Source: Scheffersomyces stipitis CBS 6054
Taxonomy: Eukaryota; Ascomycota; Pichiomycetes; Serinales; Debaryomycetaceae
Direction of reading: 5' to 3'
NCBI RefSeq assembly: GCF_000209165.1
Contig: NC_009068.1
Span: 2,294,001-2,358,000 of the forward strand
Length of the DNA stretch: 64,000 nt
Part shown: piece by piece, positions 1-8,969 of the stretch
Numbering within the stretch: position 1 is the stretch's first letter
How the letters are laid out: every line of letters begins with the position of its first letter
Made by a program: the position numbers and the translations under genes
The notes under the pieces: model-generated
Told to the model about the DNA's origin: nothing
What the model saw: only the letters and a program-made list of their open reading frames with translations
Databases searched by the model: none

Positions 1-3000
1 GTCTACAAATACTTCAAGTTGTCCAGTCTTTGAGTAACGTTGCCCAAGAGACCTGGTTCCCTTGAGATATCGAAGAACATGCTTCGCTGCTGTAAGATGT
101 GCCTCTCTTGGCTCTTTAAAGTATCTACTGAGAACTCCTGTAATAAAACTTATGTCTCCTCTTACCGTGTTGCTAGCATATAGCAACTTTCCAACTATTG
201 ATCGGTATAAGGTAGGATTCTCCAATAACGCAGTCTCGTTATTTTCAAGTTTCAATCCAGGCAAACCTGGTGTTGATACTGGGTTACAGTTCTCCATTCC
301 GAACTCTTCTAGGATCTTATCAATATAATCCCCTAAGTCTGCTTTTATTCCATCACTCCCTTGAGTGATATTAATGCCTAGGAACTTCCTAGCTATTCCA
401 AGATCTTTCATCTTGAACTGGGCACTCAACTGTCCCTTGATTTCTTCTATCTCATTCTGATTGTCTCCAGCAATCAATAAATCATCGACATAAAGTCCAA
501 TGATCACACTTCTTCTCGTGTATAGTCCATACTCTGACAAAGACCTTTTAAAACCGATCTTCTCAAGGAAACTATTCATTGTTTCATTCCATATCAATGG
601 AGCCTGTTTCAATCCGTACAAGGACTTATTAAGCTGACACACCTTCTCAAAGGCACTACAATCCTGGTACCCAGATGGTTGCTTCATGTAGATCTTAAGA
701 TCAATCTTACCATTCAAAAATGCTGTCGACACATCCATCTGGTGTACCTTCTTTCCATACATGGCCGCAAGTGCAAGTAACAACTTGACACTCTCACTCC
801 TAATTACTGGAGCAAACGTCTCTTTGTAATCAACTCCATATCTTTGTTGGAATCCTCTTACCACAAGCCTAGCTTTGTATTTTCCTCCGTCCTTGATGGT
901 GTACACCCATCTTACTCCAAGGACCTTCGTTTTCTTTTCCGGGAGATCTACTAATGTCCATGTGTCATTTTCAGAATGAGCAGCCATTTCGGTATTCATG
1001 GCTTCAATCCATTTCTCAGAATCTGAAGAATTAATGGCTTCTTCGTATGTGTTTGGTACTTTCTTGCTCTCTGTAGATTCAACCGACATTTGATAAGCAT
1101 GACCCTGGATACAAATGTTAGCTTCATCATATGTATCATCATTCGGATCATCGCTATTCGATTCTAAAGTCTCGTTCCAAAACTCATTGTCATCTTCAAT
1201 GTATTCATATCTCACTTTCTTTGTCATCTTCGTTGATGGCACTTTCTTTCTCTTGTTTCCAGTCCTCTGATTTTGGTCAGGACTTATCACTGGTGTCAAT
1301 GAGTGTTTGGTGAGAACCTCACCCCCCGTAGAATCGGATGCGAGGAGATTAGATGGCATGCGTGCAAGTTCAGAGTCCGTGGAATCATAGGACAGAAGAG
1401 ACCCAGCAGGGGACGAATGTAATGGTTGCAAATTGTGCGAAATAGATACAGGGGTAGCAGGAGAATCTTCCCTCTGCATATCAGGTGATTGTGCGCGTGA
1501 GTGATCGCTCGAGGAAGTTTCATGTTCATCACTCGAGATGTGCTCAGCTCGTGAAGTGGTGGCAACGTCGGATGAGAAGCGAGGGACACCAGACACGCCC
1601 ATAGGAATAGTCGAAGCAGACGTAGTTGGCGCATGATCAGGTGAGTTTTCAAATGGGTAGATCGATTCATCAAACGAAACTTGATTGGAGCTAACTACTT
1701 TATGAGAATGTAATTCATATATCAAGTATGATGAGCGGTTGCTATCATAGCCTAACATCACACCTTTAACGGCCCGAGGTGAGAATTTCAGGGGACGAAG
1801 AGGTTCAGGAATATAAGCAAATGCAGCACACCCAAACGTGCGAAGATGATCAATCGACGGTGGTTCGAGGTGCAATAGTTCGAACAGCGTCTTGTCAGCA
1901 ATAATCCTGGAGGGGAGCCTATTCAATAAATATGCGGCACATTTAACAGCGTAGGGCCAGAATGCTTGAGGAACAGAAGCATGTCCAAGTAGCGTCCTGG
2001 CCTTATCGATTACCGAGCGGATCGAACGCTCTGCGGTTCCATTCTGATAAGAATTGTGAGCAACCGTACGCTGATGTGCTATACCTTCCTGTTCAAGGAA
2101 GCTCCTGAGACTATGGTTGACAAATTCACCCCCATTATCTGTACGAAGGGCACCAACACGATATCCACCACGAGTAGAGAAAAATGAATGTAATAGCCGA
2201 ATATGGATAATAATCTGGTGGGCCGCATCCGACTTCCTAACGATTGGGAACACCCACTTAAACTTGCTATAATCATCCACAAGCACACAGAAATAACTTT
2301 CAGAAGAGATTCCTGGCGTATTATGAGGGCCGGAGACATCCGAGTGAAGAATTTGTAAGGGAGTTGTTGTATCCGATTTATGGGAAACCTTCGGGATACT
2401 ACGTGTCTTCTTATATTCCAGACAGCTGGCACAACTCTTCGTTACATCACCAATTTTCTCAATATCAGCAAGCGAGTAATTGTCACGAAGAACTTGCTGT
2501 TCAATAGCCTGATGCGGATGACCAAGACGGTTATGAAGAACAGATAAGACGGAGACTAAAGGTGGTATAGGTTTCATATCGAGGACGGAAAGTCCAAGAT
2601 CGTCCCTATATACACCAAAACGACCAATCCGTGGATGATAGATTCCGTCTACTTTGGTGGTAAGGGGCGAACCAGAGACACGAACAGCAGCATGCACGGA
2701 GATAAGATTCTTAGTGCATTCGGGAACATAGCATACTTCCTGAAGGACTATAGTCTCATCAGCAGACCTAAACTTGATAGACCCTCTACCTAAGACAGGA
2801 AGACGAACTCCGCCAGCACAAGAAACAAAACTACCGGACTCCGGTTGAAAAGTCCAAAACAAGGACCGATCATGACAAATGTGAATCGAAGCACCAGAGT
2901 CAAAGATGAACTCCAGTGAATGAGATGTCGTGGATCCGGTGGTTGTAGTAAGTACAAACGCACTTTCGTTAACAGCAACATTGGCAGTAGCACCTGACTT

Positions 3001-3840
3001 GTATTGCTTCTTGCGCTCATTGTCATTAAAGGAGCGCTTCTTGGACGTATTAGTCAGCCATCCAGTATACTTACCAACACGAATAGGCGAGCAACACACA
3101 TCACGTCTGTGACCACGACCACCACAGTTGTAACACTTAGTGTTCCAAAGTGGATCATTGGCATCAACAGAAGGACGTCTGGAGTCGGTGGAAAAGGTAG
3201 CAGCAAGCACCGATGGAGCAGTAGAGGCTTCGGTAGTATTTTCTTCATATTCGGCAAGAAATTGGAAAACATCATCATACGTCAAAGATTCGCTGCCCAG
3301 GTGGAAGTAATTTTGTATGAGATTAGGAGCACTGCTAGTAGCTAGAAGTTGAATACCCTTAATTTCATCTAAGGTATAAGATTCCGTAAAGGAATAAAGA
3401 GAGTCAATTGCCGGCTTGACTGCTTTAGATTTCAAAGAAGGATTGAGAATCATTGTCAATAATACCTTAACATATTTGACAACATCGCGGTGATTCATGG
3501 TACCATAAAGAGTAAGGAGACGTAACCAACGGGCTCTGCCAGTAACTGACTCACCACTGAGAGTAACACGAACGTCTTCAGTTACGGTTTTGGAAAGAAC
3601 AAATTCAATGTAGGAGTTGAATGCGGATCGGTCCTCAGAAGTGTATCCAGTGTCAACATTTGTCAGAGGCAAAAGATAGGCCACAAATTCTTTTCCAATT
3701 GGTTCGAAAAGTTGATCCATTCTGGTTTTCCATAATGGAAAGTTGTTCTTTGAAGCCAACAATTGCTCTGAAGGAAACGAAATTGAGTAGTTGAACTTCA
3801 GGTGACGGCTCATAACCTGTTGAAATTCAGAAGCATTCAT
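1..3840 (-). CDS. Copia Gag-Pol polyprotein, partial (1280 codons, open at left edge)
   Basis: The frame starts with ATG at 3840-3838 and reads without a stop to base 1. Seen directly: a CCHC zinc knuckle (CYNCGGRGHRRDVC, residues 236-249); protease motif DSGAS (D314); an integrase HHCC region (HNRLGH, then CASC); an integrase triad D501, D568, E604 with D-35-E spacing; RT motif MDVSTAFLNG; RT active site YVDD (residues 1117-1120); and the start of RNase H at the edge. Gag and Pol are one frame: codon 261, just after the knuckle, is TGG where the related copy C has TAG. A Ser/Thr-rich linker joins integrase to RT. Codons read CTG as Ser in this clade, so a standard-table translation is slightly wrong. 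Product: proteins that package, cleave, reverse-transcribe and insert the element. Confidence 0.93.
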   Translation of the reverse strand, partial: MNASEFQQVMSRHLKFNYSISFPSEQLLASKNNFPLWKTRMDQLFEPIGKEFVAYLLPLTNVDTGYTSEDRSAFNSYIEFVLSKTVTEDVRVTLSGESVTGRARWLRLLTLYGTMNHRDVVKYVKVLLTMILNPSLKSKAVKPAIDSLYSFTESYTLDEIKGIQLLATSSAPNLIQNYFHLGSESLTYDDVFQFLAEYEENTTEASTAPSVLAATFSTDSRRPSVDANDPLWNTKCYNCGGRGHRRDVCCSPIRVGKYTGWLTNTSKKRSFNDNERKKQYKSGATANVAVNESAFVLTTTTGSTTSHSLEFIFDSGASIHICHDRSLFWTFQPESGSFVSCAGGVRLPVLGRGSIKFRSADETIVLQEVCYVPECTKNLISVHAAVRVSGSPLTTKVDGIYHPRIGRFGVYRDDLGLSVLDMKPIPPLVSVLSVLHNRLGHPHQAIEQQVLRDNYSLADIEKIGDVTKSCASCLEYKKTRSIPKVSHKSDTTTPLQILHSDVSGPHNTPGISSESYFCVLVDDYSKFKWVFPIVRKSDAAHQIIIHIRLLHSFFSTRGGYRVGALRTDNGGEFVNHSLRSFLEQEGIAHQRTVAHNSYQNGTAERSIRSVIDKARTLLGHASVPQAFWPYAVKCAAYLLNRLPSRIIADKTLFELLHLEPPSIDHLRTFGCAAFAYIPEPLRPLKFSPRAVKGVMLGYDSNRSSYLIYELHSHKVVSSNQVSFDESIYPFENSPDHAPTTSASTIPMGVSGVPRFSSDVATTSRAEHISSDEHETSSSDHSRAQSPDMQREDSPATPVSISHNLQPLHSSPAGSLLSYDSTDSELARMPSNLLASDSTGGEVLTKHSLTPVISPDQNQRTGNKRKKVPSTKMTKKVRYEYIEDDNEFWNETLESNSDDPNDDTYDEANICIQGHAYQMSVESTESKKVPNTYEEAINSSDSEKWIEAMNTEMAAHSENDTWTLVDLPEKKTKVLGVRWVYTIKDGGKYKARLVVRGFQQRYGVDYKETFAPVIRSESVKLLLALAAMYGKKVHQMDVSTAFLNGKIDLKIYMKQPSGYQDCSAFEKVCQLNKSLYGLKQAPLIWNETMNSFLEKIGFKRSLSEYGLYTRRSVIIGLYVDDLLIAGDNQNEIEEIKGQLSAQFKMKDLGIARKFLGINITQGSDGIKADLGDYIDKILEEFGMENCNPVSTPGLPGLKLENNETALLENPTLYRSIVGKLLYASNTVRGDISFITGVLSRYFKEPREAHLTAAKHVLRYLKGTRSLGQRYSKTGQLEVFVD

Positions 3841-3860
3841 AGTGTCTTACGTGTAATAAT

Positions 3861-4285
3861 TGTTAACAGTAAAGGTAGAACTTGTAAGTTGTTCTAGTTA
3901 TCGTTATTAAAACATTTAGAAAGTCTATCTAACTCTAAGGGGATACCACCCTTATTTATGTTGTTGTCTCACACTCACATGCTCCATGTGATTCTTGTTC
4001 AATATCTCATGGATCCTATTCTCTGCATCACGTTCACCTCATAGCTGTGGGGTTGAGACCTTTCTCCACATCTGTTTCCATATGTCCGTGTGGGGTTCTC
4101 CTATCATCTCTGTATACCTGCCATTGTGTTTTCTATTACCACCATATCCTTATTATGATATATGATTGGCTCTCACAAGAGTTGCAGCCAAATCTATTAG
4201 ATTATCAATATCCGGTATCTACGATATTTTCTAGATCATGCATATTCATGCATTATCAAACTTTATCTAATACCGGATTTCAACA
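3861..4285 (-). repeat. LTR of element A (5' LTR, 425 bp)
   Basis: Read on the minus strand it starts TGTTGAAATCCGGTAT (outer end at 4285) and ends TGTTAACA (inner end at 3861), so the ends form a short TGTTRA inverted repeat. A TATA-like ACATAAATAAGG lies near 3950-3962, about 110 bases before the gag ATG. Near-identical copies occur at 6318-6744 and, in part, at 6747-7005. The inner boundary is inferred from the terminal TG..CA pattern, because the matching 3' LTR is not in the window. Confidence 0.8.
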
Positions 4286-4516
4286 TCCCCTTCTATGTTA
4301 TTGGCCTCCACTGATTTCCTTATTGATTCTGGTGCTTCGTATCATATCTATAATGATCCTACCTTGTTTTGGGACTTCAAGCCCACTGTTTCGTCGAAAG
4401 CTGGTTCTATTTTTGGCGCTAATGGCGCCCCTCTCCCTGTTTGTGGTTCTGGTACTGTCAAGTTTCTTGCCGGTAAAACTCCTGTTGAACTTCATGATGT
4501 CACTTCTTCTTGTTGA
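4286..4516 (+). pseudogene. Copia protease fragment (PR domain only)
   Basis: A plus-strand frame abuts the outer end of LTR A. It encodes the copia protease signature FLIDSGASYHIYND followed by the usual glycine-rich strands, and stops (TGA, 4514-4516) just before the place where copia elements have the 'L-Y-V-P-D/E-C-x-x-N-L' motif. Both ends are truncated. Sequence differs from the proteases of elements A and B, so this is scrap from a further copia family. No function is expected. Confidence 0.75.
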
Positions 4517-4828
4517 AAATTAGACATTGTATATTAATAAAGATATAGTTAACTCTTGATAATGAAGTTCAATTTCAAGTTCTGATTATTCTTCTGATAT
4601 TGGAGAATATCCTACCATATTTATATTGTTCAGAACCCCTTATCTTCCCCTTTATTCATATTCCTATCTCCCCCTATTCTTATCTCTAGCCCGCCTCCAA
4701 TTTCATTACGGATAAGTTCTATTCCGTTGAGGCGGGTCTGATAAGGGGTTACTCCTATTCTCAGAGATAGGACCAGTGGAACTTCCTTATTTGTAAATTT
4801 GCAGCCAGTACTGCACATAGTTATCTGA
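4517..4828 (+). other. Non-coding spacer with nested inverted repeats, possibly an LTR remnant
   Basis: No coding signal. TGTTGAAAATTAGACATTG at 4512 resembles the TGTTGA start of LTRs here. A strong inverted repeat pairs 4634-4644 with 4740-4750 (11 of 11 bases), with an 8 of 8 pair nested inside it (4690-4697 with 4729-4736). A further 8 of 8 pair is 4663-4670 with 4764-4771. A decayed LTR of a second copia family is the simplest reading, but no second copy is available to prove it. Confidence 0.4.
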
Positions 4829-6280
4829 TTGTTAGATTACAATTATAGTTTCAATTCTCTGAATTTCAACACTTCTACCCACATTTGTAACGATAGAAGT
4901 CTCTTCCATGACATCGTTCCTCACTCTGGTTCTGTCATGAACGCCGGTCACGAGCCTCTCTCGATTGCCGGTCGTGGTACTCTTGTGTTTGATCTCCATG
5001 GTCAGAAGATTCGGGTGTTCAATGTTCTTTACGTTCCTGACTGTACTCAGAATCTTCTTTCCATCCTGGCTGTAACTACTACTGGTGACAAACTTGTTAT
5101 CTCTCATGATGACATTGTTCACCCTAAGTATGGCCAACTTGCTACCAGAGACCTGAGAAATCTTTACTTGCTGTGTCTCGAAATTGTCCGCCCCTCGACT
5201 GTCTCGCGGGCTAACCACTCTGCCTACTCGGCCCCCGCTCCTGTTACGGTCGCTGCTCCTGCTGCGGACCCTGGTGTGGCACCTATTTCTGCCTCTGCTC
5301 TTGTCCATGCTCGCCTTGGCCACCCTTCTCCGACTGTCGTTCGTCTGGCCTTGAAATATCCGAACATGCCTCGCACGGCTGTTCACGACTCGATTTCATG
5401 TGAAGCATGTCTTAGCTCCAAGAACACTCGGGTTATTCCCAAAACGACCACCGGTCCAGTCACATCTGCTCCCTTGCAACTTCTTCACTGTGATTTGTCC
5501 GGTCCTCATGCCGGTGGTCCCTCCTCGTTGTTTTATTTTTGTATTCTTCTTGACGACTTTACTCGCTTCAAGGCTGTTGGCCCTATTCTCAAGAAATCGG
5601 ATGCTGCGGACTTCATTATCAAAGTTATTAAGGCATGGACAAACCACTTCTCCAGTCGTGGTGGCTACCGTGTCTGTAACTTTCGTTCTGACAATGGAGG
5701 TGAGTTTGTCAATCTGACGCTTACTTCTTTCTTTGCGGCAGAAGGGATCCAGACCCAGCTCACTGTGCCTGGTAACTCACACCAAAATGGACGTGCTGAA
5801 AGAGCGATTCGCTCCGTTCTTGACAAAACGCGTACCATGATCACTGCGTGTTCTCTTCCTTCACCGCTCTTCCCGCATGCACTCCAACATGCTGCATTTC
5901 TCCTAAACCGGCTACCAACACCTGTTCTCCAAAATCGCTCGCCATTTGAACTCTGGCATGGCGCGAGGCCTATCTTATCTCAACTTAAAGTGTTTGGGTG
6001 TGCTGCCTTTGTGAATGTTCCACCCAATCACCGTCAACTGAAGTTGGTCGCTCGTGCAATCAAGGGTGTTTATCTTGGATCTGATCCGTTTCGGAAGGCT
6101 CATCTTGTTTATGATCTCGCTACCAGACAAGTGATTACCTCTTCTCATGTTCGGTTCCAGGAAAATGTCTTTCCTTTTGTAAGACCTCTGACGTCAACTG
6201 TCGTGTCGGCTACCTCCATTGGTGGTGGAGGTAGTGGTGGTGGAAGTTTTCCTTCTATTCTGGCACCTGCTCCATTTTGA
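4829..6280 (+). pseudogene. Copia pol fragment B (decayed protease, intact integrase)
   Basis: An open frame of 483 codons begins at TTG with no credible ATG, so it is a fragment. It starts inside the protease (THICNDRSLF), but the catalytic D-S-G has become N-T-S. It then carries the pre-integrase motif YVPDCTQNLLS, the zinc-binding HARLGH ... CEAC, and an integrase core D222, D288, E324 (D-65-D-35-E), followed by FGCAAF and the GVYLGSDPFRKAHLVYD segment. The frame ends at 6278-6280, where its sequence joins gag/LTR sequence of family A. RT and RNase H are missing. CTG at 5066-5068 sits where copia proteins have the second Ser of N-L-L-S-[VI]-S, supporting CUG=Ser. Confidence 0.85.
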
Positions 6281-6744
6281 AGTTCAGAAGCATTCATAGT
6301 GTCTTACGTGTAATAATTGTTAACAGTAAAAGTAGAACTTGTAAGTTGTTCTAGTTATCGTTATTAAAACATTTTGAAAGTCTATCTAACTCTAAGGGGA
6401 TACCACCATTATTTATGTTGTTGTCTCACACTCACATGCTCCATGTGATTCTTGTTCAATATCTCATGGATCCTATTCTCTGCATCACGTTCATCTCATA
6501 GCTGTGGGGTTGAGACCTTTCTCCACATCTGTTTCCATATGTCCGTGTGGGGTTCTCCTATCATCTCTGTATACCTGCCATTGTGTTTTCTATTACCACC
6601 ATATCCTTATTATGATATTTGATTGGCTCTCACAAGAATTGCAGCCAAATCTATTAGATTATCAATATCCGGTATCTACGATATTTTCCGAATCATGCAT
6701 ATACTCATGCATTATCAAACTTTATCTAATACCGGATTTCGACA
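6278..6744 (-). repeat. Second copy of LTR A with leader and first bases of gag
   Basis: Near-identical to 3821-4285. It contains the full LTR (6318-6744), the leader, and the first ~20 bases of the gag reading frame (6278-6297). Its outer end reads TGTCGAAATCCGG, one base different from TGTTGAAATCCGG. Because the copy stops inside gag rather than at the LTR end, it is a truncated element rather than a solo LTR made by LTR-LTR recombination. Confidence 0.88.
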
Positions 6745-6746
6745 AA

Positions 6747-7005
6747 CTTCTCCTCACAGATGTGGGGTTTGACCTTTCTCCACATCTATTTCCATATATA
6801 TATTTATATATCCGTGTGGGATTCTCCTCTCATCTCTGTATACCAGCCTTTATGTTTTCTGTTACTACCATATTCTTATCATGATCATTTGATTGGCTCT
6901 CACAAGAATTGCAACCAAATCTATTAGATTATCAATATCCGGTATATACTGTATTTATCATGCATATTCATGCATACCAACTTTATCTCATACCGGATTT
7001 CAACA
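6747..7005 (-). repeat. Third, partial LTR of family A
   Basis: Carries only the outer ~260 bp of the LTR in the same orientation, starting (minus strand) TGTTGAAATCCGGTATG at 7005. It has diverged more than the other two copies and gained a TA-rich insertion at 6796-6811. It lies 2 bases from the previous LTR copy, making a tandem pair. The inner third of the LTR is missing. Confidence 0.85.
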
Positions 7006-7019
7006 GTTTCATAGGTTAT

Positions 7020-8236
7020 GTTGTTCAATAGTGTTTCTGAATTCAGACATATTTTGGAGCATCCAGATTCATACAGAACTCGATTTCAGTGCTTCGTTAC
7101 CTAGGTAGAAAATTTGACGAATTGGGTGACCACCAAACCTTTAGTTTTTATTTTATGTGGATTTGTGAAATTCAGCATTTTGTTTCTTCTTGAAACGGTG
7201 TTGATTATTCTTCTTGTTTGTGTTGTCGATGTTGTGTTTGGATGGTTCTATGAACGCTGAATCACCGTGAATTTTCATGGAAGTTTGACTTATGTCGACC
7301 GCACCTTTGTTTGGAAAGGGGCTTTTTATACTTGAAACTGTTCATTCTATTGTCGACCCAAGACTTTTATATTGTTAGCTTCACCGCTGTTTCCGACAAA
7401 GATACAGTATTCAATAGAGTAATGAGGGTCTATTGTCTTGAAGAACAGTTTTGGTGTATCATCGTGATTTGATGTCAACTGTTCAGGATTATTTTCACGT
7501 TCGGTTGTTTTGAGAGACTTACTTTTTTTCATAAATCCTTTGATGTAATTAATGATTTCTTCTGAAGCATCTTTTTCTTCATTATTTTCAATGTACGGTT
7601 TATTTCATTCAAAATAGGTTCTTAAGATTCCTTATTGATAGCCTCTTCTGTTTTTGTCATCAATATGCATTTGACTGAATCGGCCAAATATTTGTAATAT
7701 AATGCTTTAGTAATCGCATTGTGACTTCTTTGATTGAATTTAATGTTGAAGTCATTCAGAATAACCTTTTTAAATGTTGTAAATGCTTCCAATATTCCAT
7801 CCAATTTATACTTTTGTTTTCGAACTATCCAAATTTGGCAAATTCTCAAGTTTCTCGTTATGCACAATCATTACAGCGCTTACCGCTTTTTGAATTTCTT
7901 TCTTACTACGTTTCTTGATTCCTTTGAATTCATTGGGCGTAAGAGTGTCAACACCATCCAGCAGATCTTCTTCTTCAGGCTCCAGCGATGACTCCGAATT
8001 TCAGCGTAGACCTGATCCGTTCCAGCGTTTGTACCGTCAACCTTTTCCATCTCGTTAAACAACTCCCGAATTGTCTTTAGGATGTCATCTTTTGCTTCGA
8101 TAATTTTCTGAGCAAACTCACCCTTCAGCATAGGTTCTGATCTCTCGTCAGACACTGACTTGGGATCAGTTGAAGTTTGAACCTTGGCAAATTCATTTTT
8201 GGACTTGTCTTGACGAGCAGCAGCGGAGGAGGACAC
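7020..8236 (-). pseudogene. Decayed gag-like gene of a second retroelement family (D)
   Basis: Minus-strand coding potential runs from about 8236 leftward through several frames. The first block (8236 to ~7985) is hydrophilic and ends EMEKVDGTNAGTDQVYAEIRS. A +1 shift leads into SLEPEEEDLLDGVDTLTPNE and on to ~7820. Another shift leads into KLDGILEAFTTFKKVILNDF (stop at 7622). A fourth block ends at 7347. The expected start codon is GTG rather than ATG. Position directly inside two LTR-like repeats (8270-8825) and the lysine-rich helical character suggest a retroelement Gag. I do not recognise the family, and the leftmost part (7020-7346) is very uncertain. Confidence 0.5.
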
Positions 8237-8269
8237 TTTTGTTTGGTTAAGAATGGTTATTTCGACTAA

Positions 8270-8526
8270 ACTGAGTTGAAACCTGCATATTGAGAACAGG
8301 TTTTGGATTAGAGATTAATGGATATGGACCTCTATTAATCACCAAAGAACTATTTAATTCTGTTTACACTAGACTGAATTCCGTGGGGTTTATATAGTCT
8401 TCTTGCCCTGGAATTTTGTTGAGTGTTTTAACAAGTTATTACCAGCGAATACCAATTACTTTTTTGGGAAATTATATACGTCCAATCCGAGCATTTTCCT
8501 GAGATCCTATACATTATTTTCCATCA
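8270..8526 (-). repeat. LTR-like repeat of family D, copy 1
   Basis: On the minus strand it starts TGATGGAAAATAATGTATAGG (8526 leftward) and contains a TATATAAACCCC promoter-like stretch and the block CTAATCCAAAACCTG near its end. It is followed after ~30 bases by the relic gag of family D. It matches the adjacent repeat 8545-8825 along most of its length. The inner boundary is approximate. Confidence 0.6.
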
Positions 8527-8544
8527 GAAAATACTGTAGCTGAC

Positions 8545-8825
8545 GGGAAACCTGTATATGGGTAGACCACTTTTCCTTTTGGACTTAGAAATGGATTAAT
8601 GGATACGGAGTTATATTAATCACTGAAGAACTATTTAAAATCTGTTTAAACTAGAGGGAATCCTCTGGGCTTTATATATTCTTCATCCTCATCTCATCTC
8701 TGTAATTTGTTGCGTTATTCAACAAAAGAAATGTAGAATTTCTGTTTCGGATATCTATCGGATCCAATCTGATGTTGGTCACCTCGGAAACCATTATTAG
8801 AGATCCTGTATCTTATTTTCCATCA
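8545..8825 (-). repeat. LTR-like repeat of family D, copy 2
   Basis: Starts TGATGGAAAATAAGATACAGG on the minus strand (8825 leftward). It shares with copy 1 the blocks around TTATATATTC/TTATATAGTC, AACTATTTAA and ATTAATGGATA. The offset between copy starts is 299 bases. Its outer end abuts LTR-derived sequence of element C at about 8834, so it appears to have inserted into, or replaced, C's upstream LTR region. Confidence 0.6.
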
Positions 8826-8969
8826 GTAGCATATGAGTGCGTGAAAATACTATAAAAAAGGGCGGTATCCCCTTATAGTTGATAGACTTTTCTAAAAGTT
8901 TAATAACGATAATTAGAACAACTTACAATTTCTAACTTTGCTATTATCAATTACTACGCGTAAGACACT

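Larger units (their letters stand above)
1..4285 (-). mobile_element. Ty1/copia LTR retrotransposon, element A (3' end outside window)
   Basis: An LTR at 3861-4285 is followed on the minus strand by a short leader (3841-3860) and a long uninterrupted Gag-Pol frame that leaves the window at base 1. Domain order is Gag zinc knuckle, protease, integrase, reverse transcriptase, RNase H, which is the copia order (integrase before RT). RNase H is only just entered, so its remainder and the 3' LTR lie outside. The intact frame, intact catalytic motifs and matching LTR copies nearby suggest a recently active element. Autonomy cannot be judged without the other end. Confidence 0.93.

Noticed and set aside
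4630..5386. Minus-strand open frames across the B fragment (4630-4818, 4832-5386)
   Set aside because: They lie opposite the real plus-strand pol frame or within an inverted-repeat spacer, and start without support.
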